Source: Setaria digitata
Lineage: Eukaryota > Nematoda > Chromadorea > Rhabditida > Setariidae
DNA: 63,062 nt
Assembly: GCA_003640385.1 (NCBI GenBank)
Contig: RCAB01000380.1
Coordinates: 1 to 63,062 of the forward strand
Direction: 5' to 3'
In this document: positions 1-12,200 of the stretch, piece after piece
Layout of the letters: every line of letters starts with the position of its first letter
How positions within the stretch are numbered: the stretch's first letter is position 1
Position numbers and translations under genes: made by a program
The notes under the pieces: generated by a model
Seen by the model: the letters and a program-made list of their open reading frames with translations, nothing else
What the model was told of the DNA's origin: nothing
Database searches by the model: none

Positions 1-1735
1 ATAATTTGGTTCAACTTTTTTCTGAAATTTTTTCCTCACTGATCGAGTCTAGCCGAAAAACACTTATGTTTAAAAACTTATTTAATAATTTCTCTTTGTC
101 TAAACATTCAACATTCCTGATTTCGCTAATTTAACTTGATATTTCAGCAACATTTAATTGTTCTGACGTATTATTTAACAGTTGCAAAATAATAAAATCT
201 GAAAGGAGTAAAAATTCAAATAATAGATTAATAAATGACGCACTTAAAAGAAGAATGAATTAGTGAAAATGAAAGCTTTTTTGATTTCGAAAAAAAAAAA
301 TGATAAAGGAAAGTAAGAAAAAGCATTTCATGGATGCTAGCAAACTCTTTCTTGATTTTCATCATTGGGAATGAGGATCTGAATAAAACTTCTAGAATTT
401 CTTCGAACGTTCTATATAATCTTATTAAATAAACATTATTCAGTTAAAAGTTAAACTAATTTCATTAAAAAAATGTGTTCGCATTAAATTACTTACAACT
501 CCTTTTTTCTTTTTTCTTCCTGTAAAGATGAAGCAATATTTCTTCCTGTAAAGATGAAGCAATAAATTATGTTGTAAGTGTTAGTGCATTAATTATCAGT
601 CTTATTTACTGTTATAAAAATAGATCAGTTCTTCATAGATTATTCTCGCTGCACTATTTTTTCAAAAAAAAAAAATTTCCTTTTTTTGAATCGGTGAAAT
701 AGTTGCACGAATCATTAAACATAATTGTTTGTAATAAGAGAAGCCCTCTTCGCAGAAAGGAAAAAAAAAAATTAAAAAAAGTTAACAAAAGAATGATTGA
801 TATCTAACTATGAATGAATATTAATTGTTGTTATTTAATCGGCCGTTGATGCTTCTTTGATAAAAAGTTATACTTTTTTTTTTTATTTTTGCAGTACTTC
901 CTTAATTTTTTTTCTTTTTTCATAAAAACCGATTAAAAAATTTTGTGATTTGATTTGAATGACTGATAAAAGCCTTGTCTTATAAACCTTTTCATATGCA
1001 TTTTATTATTTTACGCCCAGTTGACTTTACACTATTATCATCAATTGTTACACTCTATAATATTGACCTTTGCTTTTTGCATTAATCCTTCCCTTTTCAT
1101 TCCATCATTTAATAAAATTAATGCTATTTGTTTATGAAACGAAAAAAAAAAAATGAACATCTGATAAAAATGATATGCATTTATCATTTGTTGGATTTAT
1201 TACATTCAATCATATCGGCAATATTACTGGTTTTTAAAAGTGAAAAAATGAAAAATGAATTGAAAAGTATATATTAAAAAACAAAACCATCCTTTTTTAT
1301 GTTCATATGCATTTTATTATTTTTAACCTAATTTAAAGAAATCAGCATAATGTGATTAAAGGTACGATAATAAAACATTAAATGCATTAAAAAAAAAATG
1401 ATTTGAAGTTAAAGTTTTAAACTAAGAGAAAAGGGAAGGTAAAAAAAGGTTTGTCATTTAATGTACTAGTGGTTGAATACATTTGAATACAAACGAAATA
1501 GCAAATGCCGATGAAATAACATTAGCAATAAATTTATCAGTAAAAGTTCACGAAAAAGCTGATAATATTCAATGTGAGTGTTACCTTGCTATTGTTTTGT
1601 CATTCTTCTATTGAGCTTTATATTGAACCGATCTGAAAATCAAACATTCATGTTGATCTCACTGCTGCGACTAGTTCAAATTGATTGATTTATGGTTTGA
1701 TCACTCGGTGAATCAATACACTTTTGATTTTCTAG
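1..1735. other. Gene-free AT-rich stretch upstream of the meteorin-like gene
   Basis: No open frame, repeat family or RNA gene is recognisable here. The stretch is dominated by A/T and short poly-A and poly-T runs. The missing first exon of the meteorin-like gene (signal peptide and first cysteine) should lie here or further left. I searched for a phase-2 donor preceded by a Cys/Trp-containing stretch and found none that convinces. Confidence 0.6.
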
Positions 1736-3051
1736 TGGTGGAAGTAATGAGAAAATCATTCAAAGAGTAAATTTAATTTGTGCAAGTGGCAGTTTACGAT
1801 GGCATGATCCGATCGGTGGAATGCATGTTCGATTCTTAATGAGTAACATGAATGATGAAAGGATTTGTCTACAAATTCACTTCATACCAGCTGTTAAAGT
1901 ATTTTATCACATATTAGGTATAGCTTTTCTTAACTCTTTCGAAAAGGGAAGAGAATCCTCTGAAAATTGTAAATTTATGTTTCAAGATTTTATGCACCTA
2001 ATAAATTCATAATTTGCAGATGGAAACAGTAGTCGTTTAGTAAATGCAGCATCGCTTTTTCAAAAATGTATGAATAACAAAGTGAACATGACGCTTTTCA
2101 TTGAATCACATAGCATGCAAATTTGGAAGCAGCGATTTGCCGGTTTCCGGTACGAAATCTTACCGGAATGGTTGATAACTGATAAAAAATCATGTAGCAC
2201 TTGCTCGAGTATCGATATTATTAATGCATTTTGTAATTATGCTGACTTTGGTTGGTTAATTAAATCTCTTATTCTTTTTAATATGTATGTATAGATCAAT
2301 TAACAAAGCTTAAATTTGCATAGCATTCTATTAATTGAAAAATAGTTGATGATAAAATAATAGGAATAAAGTGCGGAATTTTCTGCTCATTCAATCAAAA
2401 ATTATTAGCCAGAATTTAAATGAAAGTTTTTATTTTTTATATATATATATATATTTTTTTTGTTTTCAGTATTTGAAGGTCGTCAAAATAATGCAATAGA
2501 TCATATACTGATAGATAAAATATTGCGAAGGCCACTGCATCATCAGAAAATTGTTGGAAGACGATGGAATCAAAACATTTTGCGAGGCAAATTTTTCATG
2601 CACTCACCAAATTTTATATAAAATTTCAAAAAAAGAAATTGCATTTCATTTTTGTATTAAATATACTTTATATTTATCAAATTCTTATGTTAAATTAATT
2701 TATTATGCTTAGATGATTAAAAAATTTCATATTGTTTTTTTTTTTTTTTTTTCTTCTCGTATACAGGATTTATAAACAAACTTTCAATATGATATGGTAC
2801 TAGGAATATGATAATAATTTAATCTAAACATGATAATGATGATGATGTTATAATATCTGTTGTAATATAACATCCAGTAGCATCTTCTAGTTCCAATTTT
2901 TGGTTGCTTACCTCAAAAAGGTAAGGCTCAACGAGTTTACATCGCCAAAATGGATTTTGATATGGCACGCATAATTTGTTCGCCGTTAGTTTCGGAGTAT
3001 ATACGAATTGCTCATGAAAATTCGCAAAATACACCTTGTCAATTATTGTAA
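1736..3051 (+). CDS. Meteorin/meteorin-like family secreted protein (5' partial)
   Basis: Four chained exons encode most of a meteorin-family protein: 1736-1917, 2020-2250, 2470-2586 and 2891-3051 (TAA at 3049-3051). Meteorins are secreted, disulfide-rich factors, neurotrophic or metabolic in vertebrates. Seen in the sequence: VNLICASGSLRWHDPIGG matches the family's first cysteine plus W-P-G motif. FAGFRYEI followed by a CSTCSS segment and AFCNYADF match the mid-domain cysteines. GRRW and IFGCLPQKG follow, then the end ARIICSPLVSEY...PCQLL. All phases fit if the third intron uses a GC donor (2587-2588). About 230 residues are covered; the family has roughly 270-300 with its signal peptide, so one exon is missing upstream. 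The cysteine spacing makes the family call firm, but function in nematodes is unknown to me. Confidence 0.82.
2587..2890 (+). other. Non-canonical GC-AG intron in the meteorin-like gene
   Basis: The reading frame before this intron ends ...ILR plus one G at 2586, and the next bases are GCAAAT. No usable GT donor exists in phase before the frame runs into non-homologous sequence. Joining G2586 to TT at 2891 (behind a TCTAG acceptor) gives ...ILRVPIFGCLPQ, which restores the meteorin motif preceding the conserved cysteine. A sequencing error (GC for GT) is the alternative. Confidence 0.6.
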
Positions 3052-3883
3052 TAGGTTAAAGGTGAGTAATTAATCCTCTCTTTTCTTTCTTTTATTAATT
3101 TCTTTTTTTTTTGGAACAGACTCATTTTCAACTTTTAGGATTAAAAAATTAGAAAAAGCGCAAGAAACGTTGCTTTGCAACCAAAAAATATCACTGCTGA
3201 ATAAAATTTTTATGTTTACAGAAAATTTTCAGGTAATGTAATTAATGCTACTTCTCAAAACTAACTCTGATTAACGAAGTATCTAAACATCGGCGAAAGT
3301 TTTACATGAATTTGAAATTGCTTGAATTCGCTTATAATAAAATGGATATGCCTACTTGTTATTGATAATGGTGGAATTATTAAATCATCTATATGATAGG
3401 AGCAATTCTGATGATCGGAAAGTGGACGCAACATTATTTGGGATGTAAGTTTTCTTTAACACTCATTCAAGATTGCTTATCATCATTCATTTACTTATCA
3501 TAGAAAAAAGAAGTCAAGCTTTCTACCAGCTTTACCAGTATAATTTGTCGTATTCACTTTTTTATTTTTATATTAGTTGAAGTAAATAAATGAATTCGAC
3601 AATTATATTGGGCAGACATCTTCACAGAAAAAAAAATTTTTTTTTATAGCTTCATTCATGCCTATGTTTAGTTATTCCTACGCTGATAATTAATTAACTC
3701 GACCATGGATGCGATTAATAGCTGAACAGTATCTACTACTATGATATAAAAGGATATAAGTGGTCAGAAACTTAAGTAAATACAACAAATACACTGACCA
3801 GTTAAGGTATATGTCAATAGAGCGACCATATAATAAAGGTAGGAATACCTGAAGTTAGAATTTATTAAATGTTCTGAACATTG

Positions 3884-4039
3884 CTAATTTATCGTCATCG
3901 CTTTCTCTGTCACTGAAAAAACTGGGCGGCATTGAATCAGTTCGGTTGAACTTGATGTTGTCAATTCTTGTAAATTTTTTCCAGCAAATAAAGATTTACT
4001 ACTGTCGAATTCAATCACTTTTCTTTTTGGTATTTTTTG
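3884..4039 (-). CDS. Possible terminal exon of an unidentified gene
   Basis: On the minus strand a TTTTTTTCGACTTGGTCAG acceptor is followed by 51 open codons starting QKIPKRKVIEFDSSKS and ending ...TEKAMTIN with a TAG stop at 3884-3886. The composition (KRK cluster, Ser/Thr-rich) looks protein-like rather than random AT sequence. I found no upstream exon that joins it convincingly, so it may be chance. No family is recognised. Confidence 0.2.
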   Translation of the reverse strand, partial: QKIPKRKVIEFDSSKSLFAGKNLQELTTSSSTELIQCRPVFSVTEKAMTIN

Positions 4040-5606
4040 CTGACCAAGTCGAAAAAAAAGATGCATTATTAAACACTTAAAAAGTAACATGGAAAAGTAA
4101 TTCTTCGCTACTTTTTAATTGTATTTTCGAGATTTTGAAGAGCTTACGAAACAAAATTGAACTAAACCAGTTTTTTGTAACTGAACAATTTATTTTCTTC
4201 TCATGTACACATTTATTCGTGAAAAACAAGTTCACAATAATTCTTTCATACTTACAATAAATCCTCTCACTTAACAAGTTGCATTCACATGATAATTTTT
4301 CACTTTATTCAATAACTTATGCAAAAGAGAATTGTGCTTTGGTGAGCTTTAGAGCATAGAAAAATTAAAGGTCATAATAATCATCAGCTAATTACTTTGC
4401 AAGAATATGAGGAGAACAACACTAAACGCAACCAAAATCTGCATGATTCCCTTCTCTTATCAGTTGTAAAAACTCCTTTTAATCATCCAATGCACACAAT
4501 TTTCCGGTAATTGCAAAGGCATACCGAATATTGGACAAATGTTAAGTACGTTTTTTACTTTTATTTCATGCAATAATGGACAACCGCAAAAATCATAGGA
4601 ATTTTTTTGGCATATTTAAATTTTCCTAAAATACACTCACAACATTTCAAAACCATTTGACCTTTGCACATAACATCTTTTTAATTAGTCAGCAATTCTT
4701 ATTATTATCAATTGTAGTTCTCATCGAAATGTTAACTCCCTACTGCGAAAGACATTGAACAAGAAGCTGCCTAGACCTATTTTACAAAGAACACAACTAT
4801 CTTCTCATCCAATAAAATAAGGAATATCTATAATGAACAATAGCTTAATTGAAATAAACAAAATATCATACAATATGATAGAAAATAACTGAATGCTTAT
4901 TAAGTTGCAAAGGAATATCCTAAATCTTTCATAATAAGTGTTTCTTTGAGCTCCTTTTAATTTTCCGACTGAAGCTTACAATTTCAGAAAGAATGTAAGG
5001 AAATCACTAAAATGCTCAAAAGTGTTTAAATATCATTATGCTAACCTGGAGAACTCAATTAGTTTAAAAAAATATTTCCAGCATTACAGCACCATAATTC
5101 ATTTACACAGATGAGTATATTACAATGAAATCAAAAATGCGTCCGGAATACGTGCGCGCAAAGAACAAGTAAAAATCTTTCACGTCTTCGAAACCTTTCA
5201 AGCTGACTTATATTATGAGAATTTATTTCTGGCACCGAAATTGCTCGTAACTAAAAATTCAAGATTAAGGAAAAAAAGCCAGCATCCCATAACAATAACC
5301 AGAATTAAAATTTGCAGTCTCTCATACTGGAAAGGAAACTTGACTTCAGACTGACCTACTGTTGCAAAAAATCTTTTTTTGTTGTGGAAATCAAAAAAGA
5401 AATTAAAACAAAAAACGTGTATGCTGAAAATACCGTACCAGTAGCTGCTCTTTTTTGTGAAGATGAAGCTTTTCATATACATCTGAAAATGCAGTAAAGT
5501 AAGAAAACTAGCAAAAACAATTAATAAGACATAGATTCACGCCGAAAATGAACTCTCGACCTCTCCAATTCCTACGGAAATTATCCCAGATCTCTTCCAT
5601 CTTGAA

Positions 5607-5917
5607 TAAAAATTATAATCCTGTCTTACTGCAAGGGATTACCAATGCTTTCCCGTCACCACGCTGAATTCTTCACTGTAACGCAAATACAGCCCTGGAC
5701 ATCTGATTAAGCTACAGTCTCGCTCTTTAACACTCCCTCCACCAACTAAGAACAGAATCATNTAAAAATTATAATCCTGTCTTACTGCAAGGGATTACCA
5801 ATGCTTTCCGGTCACCACGCTGAATTCTTCACTGTAACGCAAATACAGCCCTGGACATCTGAGTAAGCTACAGTCTCGCTCTTTAACACTCCCTCCACCA
5901 ACTAAGAACAGAATCAT
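5607..5917. repeat. Direct duplication flanking an N (probable assembly artefact)
   Basis: Bases 5607-5761 and 5763-5917 are the same 155-bp sequence with two substitutions (TTCCCGTC/TTCCGGTC and GATTAAG/GAGTAAG), separated by one N at 5762. This is the signature of two contig ends that overlap but were joined with a placeholder. The two differences may be haplotype variants or end-of-read errors. The unit is richer in GC than its surroundings, and on the minus strand it has open frames between a TCTTAG acceptor and a GTAATC donor, so it could hold an exon. Confidence 0.8.
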
Positions 5918-6262
5918 GAAAGAGCACTCAATTTGTCAATCTTCACGGTATCCAAGGCCATATGAGTTTTGTTGTGTTGAGTCAAAGTAAGCCACATACT
6001 CCAAATAAATATGCTTTAGAAAGTCTATGCCTATCATCGACAATAAGTTCCATTAACGTCTACCATGTCTTTTAATTATCGTCGTTTACAATTAATTTTG
6101 ATGGCAGAAATTTGCTGTTGCAAAATTCGCTTTTTGTAAATAAAAGTGCCAAAAGCAACTTGGTAATGTGTAATTCATCCTTTAATTAATTCAGCCAATA
6201 TTCTCTCTCAAAAAGATGCTTATTAGAAAATGATAATAAATAATGATAGGAAGATAGGAATA

Positions 6263-9200
6263 CTAACCACTCATGAATTCAGCCAAGTTGATATCACTGA
6301 GAAGCGGGAAATAGGCAGTACAAGCATCAAGGGTATCACCATGAGTTTCCAATAAAGATGAAGCAGTTGGGACGTAACGTTCAACGGGATTACGCATCAA
6401 CTGACAAATCAAAGCACTAAGTGTTTCTGCACCACTCATTCGTAAACATCGTTGAACTTTAAGCCACATCTAAGAAACATTTTTTTGAGCTTACTTTCTA
6501 TTAAAAGAAAACAAAATATTGAACTTGAAGTGCAAAAAAATCTTGTTATCTGCAACGAAAACTATGTATTTCTTAGTCAATTGATATTATTAGCAGCACG
6601 ATTGTGCTCTACTTATTTTATTAAATCTTAGTCTAAACAGCGAACAGCTTTGCTGTTAAACAATTAATTTCTATAAAGTCTCGTGATCATGCTATTAAGC
6701 AAACAATTTTAGTGAATAGTAAATCAGTAAAGTCAAAGAACTTACCATATCATCAACAACATTGTCAGGAAGAGGCCTCAACAGGGAATCGCTACAAGCC
6801 ACACATGCTTCCATGTAGAGAACTAGAGCATCAGCATATTTATCGCAAGCTGAACTAATAAACAAGTAGAACCATTGATTTGATGATCAAAATCAATCCA
6901 AAACAAGAAGATCTCTTAATGACATGAAAAAAAAAAAGCGAAAAATTCAATAATTTCATTCACCGTAACAGAAATCGGCATAGGATCGCAACCAGAATGC
7001 GTTTATTGGATTAACGATTAAAGCGTTCTTGAAAATAGTATCCAGACATTCCGTTAAAAATGGCAGATTGAAACACAGTTCTTCATCAGATCCTTTCTTT
7101 CTAAAAAAAAAAAAAAAAAAGAAAAAAANTTTGGAAATACGGAATAATAATTTGTAACGGAAAAAGACGTATGAAGTCTCTAATAATTGTTCGCTCTCTA
7201 GTGAAAGTTTGATCTTGAATCTTGATATATGTGGGACTAGTACAATTAAACTTGCGAACAATTAAAGTTTGAGACGTTGTCCCAGAATTTCTTAGTCAGT
7301 AGCTATTTTTGAAAATTGCTTCATCAAGAAGATTCCGATCACAAAAATAAATAAATAAAGGAAAAATATCGCTTCGCTTGTCTGTCCCGTAAATTAACAG
7401 TCTGTTCCTTAAATTTTTCCTAAAAAAAATTAAGCTTTGCAGCAATTTAGCTTATTCCTTTAAATTAACAAATATTGCTTACTCGAAACTGGATTGCCAA
7501 TAATCGGGATGTTCAACAAATATATCCTTGCTAATATCTTGTCCTAATAACAACCCATCGGATTCCTTTTTCATTTTCGTAGCACTTCCAGCTACACCAA
7601 ACATTTTGCCCAGAAAGCTAATCAGAAATGATATAGTTCGGTATTCCTGTAATCATATTTGCTGTAAAAGGAGTTCATAAAAAACATCGAATTCATATTC
7701 ATTCGACTCTTTTAAATTCCATTTCAGATAAAACATGATCATTAATCCGTGTGTATACCTTGATAAGTCGTAACATATCTAAAAATTGAATTCTTGTTAG
7801 CAATTGTTTTGTTTGTTCACGAACCAAAGATCCATCGCTTCGTCTTTTACTGCAACAAATTACTCTGTTCAAAGACCAAGAACCAGTAAGAAAACAAATT
7901 ATGATTCAGATATTCATATTATGATATTAAAAAAATTCGAAAATCAAGAGAATTTACGATTCTAAAAAGAAAATAAATGCTATTTATGAAAAACATATAC
8001 CTGCACGATGGAAGTTCGTGGAAGGTTGAATTCATAACGTGCCACCATGGACCCTCGACAATCTGTCGAGCAACAGCAGGATCAGTACTTGTCATATAAG
8101 CAGCAATCATTTTTGCTGCGTCCAAGAATGGGCTTTTTAATCTTAAATGAAGGAAGCAGAGATTATTGAGTGGGCTTCTGGGCTAAATAATACTCGTAAT
8201 AAAGAAGAAAATTCGAATTTCTAAACCTCGCTAAACATAAATCCAGATTAAAGAAGCCAAATTTTAATCAAAAAATCGCTATCGTTATGACATCAGAACA
8301 AATATATTTGTTCAAAACAAGTAAAAGGATTATCAGAGACTCACTTTACAAAAGAGCGCAACAGAAAATCCCATTCGCTTGTATTAATGAAGAAAGTAAC
8401 CGTATGCAGCATCATTTTGCCCATTGTTACAGGACTTGTCATGGATGACTGTATCAGTGCCTTTACCGTCGAATTTAATGCTTGAGTAACATGGACAAAC
8501 TGAGAATTGTTCGATACTCTTGAAAATCGAGCATGCCAACATTCCAGCTAAATTGTAGAGTCAAAAAAACCATGAACTAAGAAAAAAAAATAAAAAATAA
8601 TAACCATGAACTAAGAACTCAGTAAGCTAAAATCACTATGCACAACGCAAAGTGGACTTGACGTAGACTACTGTACATCAGATAATAGTGGTACCTAAAC
8701 CCCCAAAATAAACATAACTTTGCTTGACTATAATAAGTAGGCAGACAAATTATGATTTTAACAATGGATCATAGTTTTAATCATAAAGTATTCAAGAATT
8801 AATGTTGGAGTCACAAATTCGATTTTTAATAGTTTAAAGCCCAAACTCAAAACTTTCACACCCTTTTCTACTCATTTCATCGTAAATTCAACCAATATGA
8901 CAGATCTATGAAAGAAAAGTTACCCAAAATTTTTTTAAGGAGCTAATAGGTTACCAAAACAAACCTGAACTCGAACAGCATCAAAAGCAAATCGCACTTG
9001 TATCTCTTGAATCTTCCCTAATGGCCCCATTTCTTTTACGCAATCATTGCAAAATGTACGCCAATGAGTTCCATCCTAAACTGCTTCAAATTTCTAGCAG
9101 TTAAATCTACTCATTCAAATTCTGTAAAAAATTTTGCAAGCACTTACTCTGAAAAAGTATATATTCTTTTCTTGTTCGTAATCAGCTAACTCGAAAAAAT

Positions 9201-12200
9201 ACATACCCCAATAACTGCCAGTTGTTCTAATTTGCCTAACAACAGATTGATATGTTCAAAGTTTCCCTGTGAAGCGGCGGCTGATATAACATCACCAATC
9301 ATTCTACTAATTCGAAACTGAAAAAGAATTCTTTGATACTACATACAAAGTTATTTACACGGTGATATTAGTAGGAATGAACTTACACGCCGCGGGACAG
9401 TGATTTTTCCGGTCATTTTAGCAAACAATGATTTGATTTCGCTCATATCAAATGAAACAATCAATCTCCAAACATCCGTACCACCGTTTAATAGTTCTTA
9501 AAGTAATTACTGCCATTTGTAAATTTAGTTTCAGGATAAAAAAAAAAAAACTTCACTGAAAAGAATATGTTTGTATTAAGATGAAAAATAAATTTTAAAA
9601 AATATATGTTATAGTTAGAAGAACCACTTACCTCTAATGGAAGATACACTTGGTAAGGGATAAACCGTTCCTCGTGGAATATCTTTGAATTTCCCAAAGT
9701 ATTTCTTATCACAATCAGGGTTTACCTTAACGAAATACCAATTAGCTTTTTCCTATTAACAATCGTGTGAATAGGAATAACTTAAAATTTAAAAATATAA
9801 GGTATGAATTTTTACAGTTCCACTCACGTTTTCAAATTCTTCAATGAAGTTCGGTATTTTCGTAGAGAAAAATTGTACCACTTCTTTCATATGTTGTATA
9901 TCTGCTCCTTTCCTTACAAACCGCGAACAAATCTGATCAATTCAAAGAAAAATAATAAAATTTCAAAAAAAAAAAAAAAAAAGAGAAGTAAGAAAAAGAA
10001 CTGCAAACATTAAAATAGCAACACTTCTTTTTTTAAACTATATAATTGGAAGTGAATGTGCAAATTTAATGTTTGAAAGTGGATTTCAAAATAGATGAAA
10101 AAAAAAAAAGAAAAAACAAACCGAGACCAAACGAGAAACGATTGCTTTGTTCGCTGCTAACTTCGTTAATGTGCTTAGAGTTGCAGGAAAACCGTTGCAA
10201 TATTCTGAAACAATATTTTCGGCCAAAATGTCATCTGCCAGAGCAGCCGTTGAAGTACAAGCAATTCTTTGACATTCCAGTCGATGGACCATTGAGCAAC
10301 TGTCCAAAATATCTAATGTCTAGATATAAAAAAAAATTATCAACACTTATGAGGAAGTTATCGGTAGTTATAACAAACATTTCAATAAAATATCAAAGTT
10401 TGAAAGCGGTTAGTTTCAGCCCACATATGAAATTCAGCTTTAAATCTGCCCTTGCTTGGAAAAGACTTAAATGTGCACCTTAAAAAAAAAAGAAAAAACA
10501 TTTTCAAATCAATTTTTAAAGAGAAGAAATAGCAACTTTTTCGGTGACTGTTCCGAACTTCAGGACTTCATTGTAAGAACGTGGAGTGGAAAGACGAAAA
10601 GAATGCGTAATGCAGTGTGCATCACAGTAACCGGCCAAATCATCTTCATTTATGTCAACAATTGGTGCACGATTATCCTTTAAACCTTTCTTATATTTTG
10701 GCCAGTTTTTCATAATCTGTAATTTTACTTGGAAAACTTCACACAATTTTATGAGTTTGTAACTTTTTCTATAGTGAAATTTCGAAGCACTCAACTAAGT
10801 GTATCCACAATCTAAAAATTCTTGTGAGAAGAAAAAATGAAAATAAAAAATGAAATTTCATGGTTTTTAGACTAGTTGTCTAAAAACCATGAAATTTCTT
10901 TTAATCATTGCTGAAACAAAAAAAATGATACCTTTTCCAAATCATTTTTTGTTTCTTGTACTTTACCAGCAGCAAAATGAGTGCACATCAATGAATACAA
11001 CATCTGGAAATACACACAAATACGAAAGATATTCAACTGTTTTAACTTTAAATAAGAAATAAAAATTGGCAATGATTTATTACCGTTAACGTCCAACAAC
11101 TCTGGTCCAATCGTACACACGATACTTGAAAATTAGGAACTGGGACTGAAGCTGTGCACACGTTCCCCAAATTTAAAACATCTTCAGTTCTTAAATCCGG
11201 TTCCTGGAGCTTTACAATCTTTTAAACAGAAAAAAAAAAAGGTAATACAACGTGGCAAGATAGATTTCCACACTCAATGAGCAGATACGCATATCATTCA
11301 ACAGAAATCAATTTTTTTTCGAAATTATTTCAATGAAAAATTCTAGATTTTATGATAGTAACATAGCGATAAAAGTTAAACTGGATCAAGTATTTTTATA
11401 TCCAACATGATACTCAGTAAAACCTTTTATGCACAATATTTTTTAGTTTTACAGTTATAAATTATACGCGACTCCACTATAGCTATTCCACCGTAACACT
11501 CGTACGATTTGCGGAAGAACAAAAAATTATGAACATGAAACCTTTGTTAAAGCATCTAAGAAGCAGTCTTTTGTAGGCAAAATCATTTGAATCTTTCTAC
11601 TGCTCTCTAACATTTTTTTCAGAAGTTTCTCTGCACCTTCAGCGTTCAGTCGCAACTGTAAAAAAAAAAAAAAAAAAGTCAATGTCGAATTGTCTTACAA
11701 ATGTAGCCAATAATGCAATTATGAAATAAAACAAAAAATATCCGTATTTAAATTCAACACAACGGTTGCTTATTCATAAATTATTTTCTATGCTGCTAAA
11801 TAAAATGGTAACCTCTGCAATACAGTTTTTGAGCTGTTCCGCTTGCATGAGATTTGCATCGAACTGATTTAGTCTAAAAAACAACATGTACAGTTTCTTA
11901 TCCCAAATAATTCTGTTAATTTACTGATAATAGTTGATATCTAAATTGCTAGTACATCCAAAAAAAAAGTGGTGAGAAAACTAGTGATGAGAATTATCTG
12001 AATATAGAACTGTTTGCGACATGAAATAATCCCATCGAATTATCAGAAAGGCAAAGTGAATTCTTCAATCTACTTATAATTACGAGATGTCTTAAATCTA
12101 CCCAAAATTTGGAAATTTGAATGCTAATTAGTTGCACTGAGAGTGTGATTTAATTCTACAATAACGTCGTTACAATAAATTATTGAAATATCTAATCCAA

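Larger units (their letters stand above)
3052..6262. other. Mostly unassigned stretch between meteorin-like and INTS8 genes
   Basis: No protein family is recognised. An AATAAA at 3200-3205 could serve the meteorin-like gene. There are weak exon-like open segments: + strand about 3367-3440 ending at a GTAAGT, minus strand 3884-4039, and minus strand about 4480-4625. The last is cysteine-rich, with FCGCP, ICPIFG and ENC. A comparatively GC-rich, artefactually doubled block lies at 5607-5917. The true 3' end of INTS8 may also lie within 5.5-6.26 kb. Confidence 0.45.

Noticed and set aside
3367..3442. Plus-strand mini-exon MVELLNHLYDRSN... before a GTAAGT
   Set aside because: It has no in-phase partner exon downstream, and the meteorin-like gene already stops at 3051.
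5213..5497. Overlapping sense and antisense open frames
   Set aside because: Neither has splice-site context or protein-like composition beyond chance in AT-rich DNA.
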